Position numbers and translations under genes: made by a program
Shown here: in pieces, positions 1-8,794 of the stretch
How positions within the stretch are numbered: the stretch's first letter is position 1
Layout: each line of letters starts with the position of its first letter
The notes under the pieces: model-generated
Database searches by the model: none
Told to the model about the DNA's origin: nothing
The model's input: only the letters and a program-made list of their open reading frames with translations
Source: CAYRTV01 sp964505785
GTDB taxonomy: Bacteria > Acidobacteriota > Aminicenantia > Aminicenantales > Aminicenantaceae
Direction of reading: 5' to 3'
DNA length: 64,000 bases
Assembly: GCA_964505785.1 (NCBI GenBank)
Contig: CAZDJZ010000001.1
Location: 124,001 to 188,000 of the forward strand

Positions 1-189
1 GAGTTTTTTCCATTGACGGATCAACAGGAACAGACTCCATACCCGCCAGCGGGTTTAGAGGATATGTCCCGCATACAGCAGGTGATAACCTACCGCCGCA
101 CTTTGATGGAGACGGGATTGGAAAAACGCCCGGTGGATATCCCGGAGAATATTGATGAGATGCTGAAAGCCCTGGGATATATCAAATAA
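1..189 (+). CDS. C-terminal fragment, possibly of an alkaline-phosphatase-superfamily (sulfatase/phosphodiesterase-like) protein
   Basis: An open frame runs from the first base to a TAA at 187-189 and has no start inside the window, so this is the last 62 residues of a gene that begins to the left. It ends in LKALGYIK. The phosphodiesterase-like protein at 45906-47231 ends in LRSLGYIK, and sulfatase-like proteins often end in a similar L-x-x-LGY motif, so membership of that superfamily is a reasonable guess from the tail alone. No catalytic residue is present in the fragment. The stop is followed at once by a TCAAAAATGACA stretch that also follows the gene at 8795-9817. Confidence 0.5.
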   Translation, partial: EFFPLTDQQEQTPYPPAGLEDMSRIQQVITYRRTLMETGLEKRPVDIPENIDEMLKALGYIK

Positions 190-210
190 ATCAAAAATGA
201 CAGCGAAGCC

Positions 211-351
211 GTCATCCCGCAGTCTAAGTTCAGGATATGGCATAAGAATAACATAATAAAGCGCGAACAGATGTAAAGAACGCTTTGAACGCGAGCGCAG
301 CGGGCATAACGAGGCCGTTTAAGATTCCCGTCGCTTCGCTTCGGGAATGAC
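211..351. repeat. dispersed intergenic element with inverted ends
   Basis: The segment opens with GTCATCCCG and closes with GGGAATGAC, which are near-perfect inverted copies. Inside each end lies a TCTAAG / TTAAGATT pair, also inverted. The same kind of ends recur at 25568-25689, 37379-37490 and 49125-49258. No coding potential is visible. It looks like a member of a multi-copy, non-coding palindromic element family. Confidence 0.55.
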
Positions 352-359
352 ACGTCGGG

Positions 360-967
360 CTGTTTTTAAATCATTCTATGACAGCGTCTCCAAAAACCGC
401 ATACGCATTCCCAATCCATTTACTATACACTANNNNNNNNNNNNNNNNNNNNNNNNNNNNNNNNNNNNNNNNNNNNNNNNNNNNNNNNNNNNNNNNNNNN
501 NNNNNNNNNNNNNNNNNNNNNNNNNNNNNNNNGGTTTTAAGCGTTTTGCGTTTCGCGTTTTGCGGATCTTCCAACATTCCATGACAGCGTCTCCAAAAAC
601 CGCATACGCATTCCCAATCCATTTACTATACACTAATCACAGGTTTTAAGCGTTTTGCGTTTCGCGTTTTGCGGATCTTCCAACATTCCATGACAGCGTC
701 TCCAAAAACCGCATACGCATTCCCAATCCATTTACTATACACTAATCACAGGTTTTAAGCGTTTTGCGTTTCGCGTTTTGCGGATCTTCCAACATTCCAT
801 GACAGTGTCTCCAAAAACCGCATACGCATTCCCAATCCATTTACTATACACTAATCACAGGTTTTAAGCGTTTTGCGTTTCGCGTTTTGCGGATCTTCCA
901 ACATTCCATGACAGTGTCTCCAAAAACCGCATACGCATTCCCAATCCATTCACCATTCACTAATCAC
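360..967. repeat. 109-bp tandem satellite, interrupted by the assembly gap
   Basis: GGTTTTAAGCG recurs at 533, 642, 751 and 860, exactly 109 bp apart, giving four copies right of the N run, nearly identical apart from single changes such as AGCG/AGTG after CATGAC. A shortened copy lies left of the gap at about 360-432. Each unit holds two 7-bp-periodic parts: CGTTTTG-type heptamers (542-562 in the first copy) and a TAATCAC/CATTCAC-type tail. The last copy runs into the RND transporter gene and contains its stop codon at 964-966. Copy number is uncertain because the array spans the gap. Confidence 0.95.
433..532. other. assembly gap of 100 N
   Basis: Exactly 100 undetermined bases lie inside the 109-bp tandem array. 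A round 100 is the usual placeholder for a gap of unknown length, so the array probably collapsed in assembly and may be much longer in the genome. Confidence 0.97.
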
Positions 968-3900
968 TGCTTTTCAGATTTTTTAAGATAAAAGATTGTA
1001 TACATCGCCGGGACCACGACCAGGGTGAGCACTGTGGCGAAAGCCAGGCCGAAGATAATGGTCCAGGCCAGCGGATGCCAAAAAGCCGCATTGTCGCCTC
1101 CCCAGTAAATCTGGGGATCCAATTTTGTGAAAAAGGTCTGAAAATTGAAGTTCAATCCAACGGCCAATGGAAGCAGTCCTAATATGGTGGACAAGGCCGT
1201 CAGTAAAACCGGGTTCAAACGGGCGGCGCCGGCCTCTATGACGGCATCCAGCTTATTGCCGCTTCCGGTTATGCGCTTGTCGGTATAATCGACGATAATG
1301 ATCCCGTTTTTGACCACAATGCCGGCAACGGCGATGATCCCCATTCCGGTCATGATGATGGATACATCCAGTCCGAACAGGGCGAATCCCAAAAAGACTC
1401 CGGTAAAACTGAAAAATATTTGTGTGATGATGATCAGAGGTTTTCCGAGAGAATTAAACTGAAATACCAGGATGATGAAAATGAGGGCCAATGCGATGAA
1501 GAGGGCTTTAACCAAATACTGCCCCACTTCCGCTTGTGTATCCTGTTCTCCGGTGAATTTAACGCTGTAGCCTTGTTCTAAATCAAATCTTGAAAGGGCT
1601 TTTTGGATATTTTGAATGATCTCATTGGCATTATATCCGGTCAGAACATTGGAGGAGAGCGTGATGGTCCGTTTATTGTCAACCCGCGTGATGCTGCCGT
1701 AGCTGGTCTTGTAGGTGATTTCAGCGACGGAAGAAACGGGGATCCGGTAAGGAGGCATATTCCCTTGGGGCGGAACAGTGATTTCCAAACTGAGCAGGGC
1801 GTCCAGGTTGTCCCGGTATTGTTCAGCCAGCCGCAGCTGGATGGGATATTCTTCTTCTCCTTCCCTGAACTCGGATATTTCGGAACCGTAAACAGCCGTC
1901 CGCAGAATCATGCCGATCTGGGCGGTGGAGATACCCAGCCGGTTGGCTTTATCCCTGTCGACCGACAGAATGATTTCCGGCTTATTCACTTCCATACTGG
2001 ATTTTAATTCCTCAATTCCGCGGATGCCCAGATCGTTGATAAATTCCTGCAGGCGGGCAGATATGTCAATCAGCTTTTCAATGTTATCCCCGCTGATTTC
2101 AATGTTGACCGGCATGCCCGAGGGCGGGCCCATGGCGTCCCGGTCAATCCGGATCTCCGCCCCCGGGATCCCGGAAACGGCTCTTCTGAGCTCGGCCAGG
2201 TAAGCCTGGGTGGGCTTATCTCCTGTGCGGAATTTATATTCAACAAAGGTGACAGTCACTTTGGCCAGTTTATCCTGGGGGAACCGTTCGAACATCCCGC
2301 TGCCGGCATTGACCGCCACATTGGACATAACCGACTCGATATCCGGATTGTTCCTGCCCATCACATCAAAGACGATGTTTTCCACCCGTTTGCAGATATC
2401 ATTGGTGACGTCAATGTGCGTGCCTTCCGGCATGGTGATATAAACATACAGGTTGTTCGGGTTTCCAGTCGGGAAAAAGACCACTTTAGGACGGCGCAGG
2501 CCCATAAACACAAAGGACAGGATCATCAGCAGGATGATTCCGGCCAGAACGCCGTAAGGGCGGCGTCCTTTAAGAAAAAAGGCCAGTGATTTTTTGTAAG
2601 CATTCATCATGCGGGGAAGGATACAGCACTGAAACTGTTCGATCAGGTATTCCAGCACGGTTTTTGTTAAAAGGTATAAAATGGCGCCCAGCATGAGAAT
2701 ATTGGCTGGAAACATGTTTCCTGTCAAATAGAGAATAACGGCCAGGGCGGCGGCACCTGCGGTGATAAACAAGTTTTTTCTCGAAATTTTCCAGGGATTG
2801 GGTTTGTCCTCCGGGGCGATATATTTCATAAAAGACACGGCGAAAACAGGATTGATTACATAAGCCACAAGCAGGGACGCGGACAGTGTTATGATAATTG
2901 TTACCGGCAAAAAGGACATGAATTTTCCGGCGATCCCCGGCATGAAAATCAAGGGGAAAAAAGGCGCCATGGTGGTAAGGGTCCCGGTAAATACGGCCAT
3001 AGCCACTTCACCCACTCCCCGCTTTGTCGCAGGAATAATCGGCAGATCCGGTGTGTTCATATAATGCCGGTATATGTTTTCCACCACTACGATGGAATTA
3101 TCCACCACAATACCCAGCACCAGGATAAATGACATGAGAACCACCATGTTCATGGTGTATCCAACGACCGGTATAAATATAAACGCCACGATGATGGAGA
3201 GGGGAATCGCCACACCTACGAATAAGGCGTTCGTCTGGCCCATAAAAAACATAAGCACGAATACCACCACGATAAAACCCACGATGATGGTGTTGAATAA
3301 GTCGCTGACACTGTTGCGGGTCTGATTGCTGGTGTCTCCGGTCAGGATGATATCCAAGTTTTCAGGAGTGGTTTCCCTGAATTCCGCCACGATGTCCTTG
3401 ATTTTATCCACAGCATAGATGAGATTTTTTCCGCTTTTTTTCACTACATTAAGGGTTACCACATCCCTGGAATTCAAGCGGGCATAACTTTCCCTTTCTT
3501 TATAACCATCCACCACGCCGGCGATATCCCGAACCGCAATTCCATTTTGCAGCTGGAGGTCTGCGATTTGTTCAGCCGAGTCGAATTCCCCCACCAGACG
3601 GAGGTTTCGCCGCATGCCGCCCTCATCAACCCGGCCGCCGGAGATGGTTAAATTTTCCATGGCCACGGCATTTTGGATCGTGTTGAAAGAAATGCCGGCA
3701 GCCTGCATTTTATACAGATCGACGTTGATTTGGATTTCCCTGTCAAGGGCCCCGGCGATATCCGCCTTGGAAATTTCTTCCAGGGCTTCGATTCTTTCCT
3801 GCAGGTCATCTGCATATTGCTTCAATTGAACCAGCCCCACGTCCCCGGATAAATTGATGAACAGGATTGGGATTTCAGAAAGATCAATGCGGCTGATCTG

Positions 3901-4296
3901 GGGTTCCTGAAACAGATCGGCGGGCAGTTCCGGCCTGGCATCATCCACGGCTTGTTTGACATCGAGATAGGCCTGGACCTCATCGGCAGACAACTCGAAT
4001 TCAATGAAAATGGACGAATAGTCTTGAATGGATTGGCTGTTGATATGTTTAACTCCGTCTATGCCCTTTAAGTGCTTTTCGACCGGCCTGGTAATGAGAT
4101 TTTCCACATCAATGGGAGATGTTCCGGGGTGCAGGGTGCCGATCATGAAATAGGGAAAAACGATCTCAGGAAATTTTTCTTTGGGGGTGCTGCCGTACTG
4201 CATGATCCCGAAGATGACCAATAGAATAGTGAAAATATAGACAGTGGTCCGGTTTTCGACGGCCAGGTTGGATATCTTGAATTGCGGTTGTTTCAT
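964..4296 (-). CDS. RND-family efflux transporter, inner-membrane pump (AcrB/HAE1-like)
   Basis: This 1110-residue protein is a proton-driven inner-membrane pump that passes substrates to a periplasmic adaptor and an outer-membrane channel. The N-terminal TM (about 17-34), the porter domain and the TM4 motif GIVVDNSIVVVEN (395-407) are typical. The proton-relay Asp is D399; the paired Asp of AcrB is Asn here, a common variant. The TM10 lysine is present in AGIVVKNGIIIVDY. Two extra hydrophobic stretches at about 509-550, between TM6 and TM7, explain the length above the usual 1030-1050. ATG at 4294-4296 lies one base after the adaptor stop. The stop lies within heptamer repeats. The substrate cannot be read from sequence. 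Confidence 0.95.
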   Translation of the reverse strand: MKQPQFKISNLAVENRTTVYIFTILLVIFGIMQYGSTPKEKFPEIVFPYFMIGTLHPGTSPIDVENLITRPVEKHLKGIDGVKHINSQSIQDYSSIFIEFELSADEVQAYLDVKQAVDDARPELPADLFQEPQISRIDLSEIPILFINLSGDVGLVQLKQYADDLQERIEALEEISKADIAGALDREIQINVDLYKMQAAGISFNTIQNAVAMENLTISGGRVDEGGMRRNLRLVGEFDSAEQIADLQLQNGIAVRDIAGVVDGYKERESYARLNSRDVVTLNVVKKSGKNLIYAVDKIKDIVAEFRETTPENLDIILTGDTSNQTRNSVSDLFNTIIVGFIVVVFVLMFFMGQTNALFVGVAIPLSIIVAFIFIPVVGYTMNMVVLMSFILVLGIVVDNSIVVVENIYRHYMNTPDLPIIPATKRGVGEVAMAVFTGTLTTMAPFFPLIFMPGIAGKFMSFLPVTIIITLSASLLVAYVINPVFAVSFMKYIAPEDKPNPWKISRKNLFITAGAAALAVILYLTGNMFPANILMLGAILYLLTKTVLEYLIEQFQCCILPRMMNAYKKSLAFFLKGRRPYGVLAGIILLMILSFVFMGLRRPKVVFFPTGNPNNLYVYITMPEGTHIDVTNDICKRVENIVFDVMGRNNPDIESVMSNVAVNAGSGMFERFPQDKLAKVTVTFVEYKFRTGDKPTQAYLAELRRAVSGIPGAEIRIDRDAMGPPSGMPVNIEISGDNIEKLIDISARLQEFINDLGIRGIEELKSSMEVNKPEIILSVDRDKANRLGISTAQIGMILRTAVYGSEISEFREGEEEYPIQLRLAEQYRDNLDALLSLEITVPPQGNMPPYRIPVSSVAEITYKTSYGSITRVDNKRTITLSSNVLTGYNANEIIQNIQKALSRFDLEQGYSVKFTGEQDTQAEVGQYLVKALFIALALIFIILVFQFNSLGKPLIIITQIFFSFTGVFLGFALFGLDVSIIMTGMGIIAVAGIVVKNGIIIVDYTDKRITGSGNKLDAVIEAGAARLNPVLLTALSTILGLLPLAVGLNFNFQTFFTKLDPQIYWGGDNAAFWHPLAWTIIFGLAFATVLTLVVVPAMYTIFYLKKSEKQ

Positions 4297-4297
4297 T

Positions 4298-5434
4298 TTA
4301 CATTCCGTTTAATGAGATTATTTGTCCGTCTCCCAGGCCTTGAAATCCAAAGACAATAATTCGGTCTCCGGGATTCAGTCCGTCAGTGATTTCCACCATG
4401 CTGCTGTATGCTTCCCCGGTTTGGACCTCCCGCTTCCGTGCGGTCATATGTCCATCGGCAGGCTCGGCCACAAAAAGAAAATGGCTTTCTCCGGTCTTTT
4501 GAATAATATTCCGGGGGACCACAAGGGCCTGCGGATTGGTGTAGTCATTGATGGTCACAACCGCCAGCATATTGGGTTTGAGGTTTTTGACTTCTCCCGG
4601 GATTCGGATTTCAATTTGAAAAGTCCGGTTATTGGGATCGATAACCTGCGATACGGCATGCAGGCGCTGCTCGAAATCGATTCCGGCTGCGGGAATGGAA
4701 ATGCGGGCGGAGTTGTTTCGACGGATATGAGAAATGTAGTTTTCCGAAAGAGATGCTGTGATTTTAAGCTGGGATAATTGCACGATGCGGAAAGCGCCGT
4801 AACCGCCGGCAGCCATCTCGCCCTCCTTGATCAAGATGTCATCGATGGTCCCGGTGATGGGTGCGGTTATCAAGGTCATTTGATATTGTTCCTGCAGGGT
4901 CTGCAATTTCTTTTCCAGGCCCTCTTTATTATTTTTTGCCTGCAGGTATTCGATTTCACTGCCGATATTTTTTTCCCACAGCCGGGCGCGGCGCTCGTAT
5001 ACGGTGCGGGCCAATTCTAAACCGTTCTTGACTTCTTCGATGCTTCGTTGGATAACGGAAGCGTCCAGATCCGCCAGCAATTGTCCCTTTTTCACCCGGT
5101 CCCCGGTCTGGACACGGATGGTGCGGACCAACCCGGGAGTCTGAGGGGAAACCAGGATATTCGATTCGGACTCAACCGTACCCTGGACGGTGATAAAATG
5201 CTTGAATTCCTGCGGTTCCACCTGGCTTATCTGCACTGGAACGGGTTCTTTTGCGGATTCCGTTCCGGAGCCAGCCTCCGGTCTTTCCTGCAGCGTCCGG
5301 ATTTTTTCATTCAGGGCATCCCGCTGTTTGATCAATTGTTCCAGTTCAGACTGATTATTTCCCGGGCGGCATGCGCCGAAAATAAGAAGAAACCCGGCTG
5401 CTATGATGCTTAATTTACGGCTTGATTGTTTCAT
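4298..5434 (-). CDS. RND efflux periplasmic adaptor (membrane fusion protein), probable lipoprotein
   Basis: The 378-residue product links the pump to the outer-membrane channel. A signal peptide ends in LLIFGAC, a slightly imperfect lipobox, so lipid anchoring at Cys21 is likely. A short heptad-like stretch (about 31-50) is followed by the biotinyl-lipoyl-like halves (VSPQTPGLVRTIRVQTGDRVKKGQLLADLD and ITAPITGTIDDILIKEGE regions) around a coiled-coil hairpin, then beta-barrel and membrane-proximal domains. AAGGATA lies eight bases before the ATG. It sits 22 bp after the TolC-like gene and one base before the pump gene, so the three form one leftward operon. Confidence 0.93.
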   Translation of the reverse strand: MKQSSRKLSIIAAGFLLIFGACRPGNNQSELEQLIKQRDALNEKIRTLQERPEAGSGTESAKEPVPVQISQVEPQEFKHFITVQGTVESESNILVSPQTPGLVRTIRVQTGDRVKKGQLLADLDASVIQRSIEEVKNGLELARTVYERRARLWEKNIGSEIEYLQAKNNKEGLEKKLQTLQEQYQMTLITAPITGTIDDILIKEGEMAAGGYGAFRIVQLSQLKITASLSENYISHIRRNNSARISIPAAGIDFEQRLHAVSQVIDPNNRTFQIEIRIPGEVKNLKPNMLAVVTINDYTNPQALVVPRNIIQKTGESHFLFVAEPADGHMTARKREVQTGEAYSSMVEITDGLNPGDRIIVFGFQGLGDGQIISLNGM

Positions 5435-5456
5435 GTTATATCCTTATGTGCGCTGT

Positions 5457-6842
5457 TTAATAATTTTCCGTGATACGGTCCAGATTGTTCTTAGCGTTCA
5501 GTAATTCCGACATCGCCTGAATGTACTGGGATTGACTGTTGAGAAATTTGTCATGAGCCTGCGTTAATTCCATGCTGGACGATACCCCTTCTTTATATTT
5601 TTCCAAGGTCACATTATAAATTTTTTCTGATAATTTCATATTGGCCTTCATGTTTATGTAATTATCATGGGCTGATTTTAATCGGCTGACCGCTCTTTCC
5701 ATTTCCAGGCGCAGCCCCTCCCCGGCCTGGATTCGGGTATTCCGCGCCTTTTCTACGGCAAGCGCCGCCTGTTTAACCCGGGCTGCCTGGGCTCCGCTTT
5801 TAAACAGGGGGATATTGACATTGATGCCGAGGATTTGAGCCCGGAACCAGTTGGCGTCTTTGCTGAAAAAATCAAACTGGTCGCGGTAGGCGTTGCGCTG
5901 ATAGGTGTAAAAGGCGGAGACAGTCGGCAGGTATTTAGCCTTTTCGTTTTTCAGGGCGAGTTCAGCGAGTTTTTCCTGGGTCTCAAGAAGCTTGTAATCG
6001 AGGTTGTCATCCAGATCAAGTTCTGCTGAAAAAGCTTTTTCCGGGGCCAGGGCATGGATAAATGAATCCAGGGAGCCGCTCAACTCGATCTTTTCCGATA
6101 ATTCGAGTCCCATTTGAAATTTCAGCAGGTTATACGCGACGCCGGTTTGGCGGCGGAGGGCCTGCAAGCCGTTATTAAGGCTGTTGACGGAAACCTGGAT
6201 CAGGTCTACATCGGTCTCCGCTGCAAAACCTTCCGCATACAGCTGTTTTATTTCATAATGAGTTTTATTGAGATTATCCAGACTGGCCTCTAAGATTCTT
6301 TCGCTTTCTTCCGACACCAGGATTAGAAAATAGGTATCCGTAACGGTTTTCCGGATATCCAATTGAGTTTTCTCCAATCCCTGGTCAGCCAGGCGGCGGT
6401 AAATGCTGGAGGTTTGGAGGCCGACGATATAGCTGCCGTTAAAAACCAGCTGATTGACCTGGAAAGTAAAGGCGGCATTATGCTGCGTGCCGAACTGAAC
6501 CGGTATTTTTTCATCAAATTTTCCCTCGAAAAAGTTGGGGATAAGAACCGTGGTGAGTTCCAGGTTGTTCATATAGTTCAGAGAGGAACTCATTTGCGGT
6601 AAACCGGAGGCAACGGTTTCCCGAAGCTTTTTTTTGGCGGATTCGAGATCAATTTGTGACTTGAGTGCATCGTAATTATGCTGGACCGCATATTCACGAA
6701 CAGCCTCCAGGCTGAATACCCGGGTGTCTGTTTCTTGCTGCAGGCCCGGAGCCGCAGAAAGAGTCATTCCCATGAATAGAACTGCAGCCGTGGTGAAAAC
6801 TTTGCCTGATTTTAAATAGTGTTTTAATGTGATTTTAATCAT
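5457..6842 (-). CDS. TolC-like outer membrane efflux protein
   Basis: The 461-residue product has a signal peptide (VFTTAAVLFMGMTLSAAPG) and two repeated long alpha-helical halves with OEP-family features such as ALKSQIDLESAKKKLRETVASG and, near the end, YKEGVSSSMELTQAHDKFLNSQ. It should trimerise as the outer-membrane exit duct for the adaptor and pump encoded next. It is the first gene of the leftward operon. AAGG stands eight bases before the ATG, and a TATAAT-like sequence on the minus strand near 6945-6955 is a possible -10 element. Confidence 0.93.
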   Translation of the reverse strand: MIKITLKHYLKSGKVFTTAAVLFMGMTLSAAPGLQQETDTRVFSLEAVREYAVQHNYDALKSQIDLESAKKKLRETVASGLPQMSSSLNYMNNLELTTVLIPNFFEGKFDEKIPVQFGTQHNAAFTFQVNQLVFNGSYIVGLQTSSIYRRLADQGLEKTQLDIRKTVTDTYFLILVSEESERILEASLDNLNKTHYEIKQLYAEGFAAETDVDLIQVSVNSLNNGLQALRRQTGVAYNLLKFQMGLELSEKIELSGSLDSFIHALAPEKAFSAELDLDDNLDYKLLETQEKLAELALKNEKAKYLPTVSAFYTYQRNAYRDQFDFFSKDANWFRAQILGINVNIPLFKSGAQAARVKQAALAVEKARNTRIQAGEGLRLEMERAVSRLKSAHDNYINMKANMKLSEKIYNVTLEKYKEGVSSSMELTQAHDKFLNSQSQYIQAMSELLNAKNNLDRITENY

Positions 6843-7059
6843 ATTGAACCTTATGAAATGGATAAAGTCTTTTATACGAAAGTTTAATCAGGAGGTTTTA
6901 AAAAACTTCAAGAAACTTTATTTAATTATGGATTTTAAATATAGCATATATTATACAAAAAGGGTAGGATTAAATCATGTACAGAGGACACTCCGAACGC
7001 TGCCAAGGACTTTTCGTTTTCGAAGGAATAATCCATTGCTGATTAACAGGGCGGGATAA

Positions 7060-7794
7060 ATGCTGGTAATAAGCGCGGGAATGCCGAAATCCGGGAGTGG
7101 ATATTTCTATACTGTTTTAAATGATATTTTAATTGAATCCGGTTATCCGGATGCCCGAAGGGTGAAGCAGGATTATCATTTAGAAAACATTATGCGGTGG
7201 CATAACAATAATGTCGGAGATCTTCCGCTGAAGAAGCTTATGAAGTTATGGCTGATTTCCGTGCAGGCCGGATCCTTTTGCGTAAAGACCCATATGGCGC
7301 CTGAGCCGGCTGTCGTCCCGATAATGAAAACGGGCCTGGTCCGGGCCATTTACATTTATCGTGACCCGCGGGACGCGGTTCTTTCCGTTATAGATCATGG
7401 CAGAAAATTATTAGCCCAAGGTAAATATCATACGTTTGCGAAAAAGGCGGACTTTGATTCCGCTTTCAGAGCGGTTCCTGCATGGTTTAAAATCTGGTCC
7501 CGTTACAAGGAATTGCCGGGAACAAAGATGCTGCGTTATGAACAGCTGATGCAGGATCCGTTTGCTGTTGTCCGGGATGTAGCGGAATTTCTAAAGATAG
7601 ATCCGGGTGAACAAAAAGCAAAGGAAATCCTCTGGCGCTATTCCCGGTTTAATTCTTCCAAAAAAAGAAAGGGGCTTCATTATAATAAAGCCGTTGTATC
7701 CCGGCATACCCGGGAAATGTCCCCGGAGCAGAAACGGAGGTTCAGCCGCGAATACGGAGCGATTCTCAAAACCATGCAATATCCTCTGGATTGA
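7060..7794 (+). CDS. sulfotransferase-family protein (PAPS-dependent)
   Basis: The 244-residue protein has the hallmarks of the sulfotransferase fold. MPKSGSGYFY (8-17) matches the 5'-phosphosulfate loop PKSGTTW. VKTHMAPEP (75-83) carries the likely catalytic His78 after Lys76. YIYRDPRDAVLSV (98-110) matches the 3'-phosphate-binding segment, with Arg101 and Ser109. It should transfer sulfate from PAPS to a hydroxyl or amine on a carbohydrate, lipid or small molecule; the acceptor is unknown. It stands alone between two leftward genes, with no PAPS-synthesis genes in the window, and no clear Shine-Dalgarno precedes the ATG. It could have been acquired separately. Confidence 0.85.
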   Translation: MLVISAGMPKSGSGYFYTVLNDILIESGYPDARRVKQDYHLENIMRWHNNNVGDLPLKKLMKLWLISVQAGSFCVKTHMAPEPAVVPIMKTGLVRAIYIYRDPRDAVLSVIDHGRKLLAQGKYHTFAKKADFDSAFRAVPAWFKIWSRYKELPGTKMLRYEQLMQDPFAVVRDVAEFLKIDPGEQKAKEILWRYSRFNSSKKRKGLHYNKAVVSRHTREMSPEQKRRFSREYGAILKTMQYPLD

Positions 7795-7863
7795 CCAGGC
7801 AGGGATGAGTCAAGAAAGGGGGAGGAGAGAGCCGGGATTAAAATCAGGGGTGTGATGAAATAA

Positions 7864-7893
7864 AAAAGGCGTTTCCGGGTGGAAACGCCTTTT
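7864..7893. terminator. bidirectional rho-independent terminator
   Basis: A 13-bp perfect stem (7864-7876 with 7881-7893) closes a GGGT loop. It is flanked by an A-run on the left, giving six or more U for the minus strand, and by four T on the right. It lies between the convergent sulfotransferase gene and the barrel-protein gene and suits both. Confidence 0.9.
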
Positions 7894-7918
7894 GAAAAAG
7901 GTCGATGTCAGCGTTATA

Positions 7919-8539
7919 TTATTTATTTAGGACGATGCTTACGGTGAGGGTAAAATAATTGGTGGATTCACCATCACCGGGAATAATGTGATACAAGGGC
8001 AGGACTTCCAGTCTGATATTGTCGCCGGCGGCAAATCCTACCCCCCCGCCGAAACAAAAGCCGAAATCGGAACTGCTTTCTCCGAGCGTTTCTTTCCAAG
8101 AATAGTTTTCATAGGAGACTTCGACGGTTGCGTCCAGGCTGGCGAAGTACATTCCCAGGCCGCCTTGTCCGAAAACAACAATCGACTGGTCAGGTGAAAC
8201 TGGAGTTTGGACACGAACGGTAGGAAGCAGTTCAATAATGGAACCGGAACCGGTTACCCTTATGTCCACATCCCCTAAATTAAAGTCGTTGATGAATTGG
8301 TTTTGATCGGGAGAGATCCGGTTATAAGCGACGCGGCCGCCGATAAGTATATTGGGGGTCAATGCAAAAAACCCTTGCCCGGCTAAGTGAAAGCCCATCT
8401 TCCAGTACTCACTGCCCTCTCCGGTAAAGGACGTGATTCCGCCGCCTGCTGTGAACGACAGATTTTGCGAGTAGGATTTCGTGGGCATAAAAACAACCGC
8501 AACAGCAAGGATGATAACCAATGCCGTAACTTTTTTCAT
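7919..8539 (-). CDS. small outer-membrane beta-barrel-like protein
   Basis: The 206-residue product starts with a signal peptide (MKKVTALVIILAVAVVFMPTKSYSQ). The rest alternates polar and hydrophobic residues in short strands rich in Gly and aromatics, as in 8-strand OmpA/OmpX-like barrels (GGRVAYNRISPD, GQGGLGMYFASLDATVEVSYENY, FGFCFGGGVGFAAGDNIRLEVLPLYHI), and it ends in a strand TNYFTLTVSIVLNK. Function is unknown; such proteins usually serve as structural, adhesion or immune-evasion barrels. AGGAG precedes the ATG, and the gene ends before the terminator at 7864-7893. Confidence 0.75.
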   Translation of the reverse strand: MKKVTALVIILAVAVVFMPTKSYSQNLSFTAGGGITSFTGEGSEYWKMGFHLAGQGFFALTPNILIGGRVAYNRISPDQNQFINDFNLGDVDIRVTGSGSIIELLPTVRVQTPVSPDQSIVVFGQGGLGMYFASLDATVEVSYENYSWKETLGESSSDFGFCFGGGVGFAAGDNIRLEVLPLYHIIPGDGESTNYFTLTVSIVLNK

Positions 8540-8794
8540 TTTCTGTTCTCCTGTTTTTTTGTATTTGCGACTCTGCCGTGATCCGCTGACATCGGGTTCA
8601 GAGTCTTAGGGCTTATTCTGCTCTTTGCCTTTTGATTTCACATGCAAGAGCATTTTGCGAATTGACTTTAACACAAATCTCGCAGGAAAAGCAATCCGAG
8701 CGGATGGCCTCTTTCAAAGTTGAGAGAACCCGGGCTAATCATGTACAATCATTAATGACTCTGATCGAAAGGCCAATTCAGAAAGGAGCGCGGA

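Noticed and set aside
211..351. CRISPR-like repeats or insertion sequence in the left region
   Set aside because: The 109-bp satellite has no spacers, and the dispersed elements have no open frame or transposase. They are non-coding repeats.
6829..7059. Open frame of 76 codons between the TolC-like and sulfotransferase genes
   Set aside because: It overlaps the TolC-like start on the other strand, is AT-rich without a family pattern, and has no clear Shine-Dalgarno at its start.
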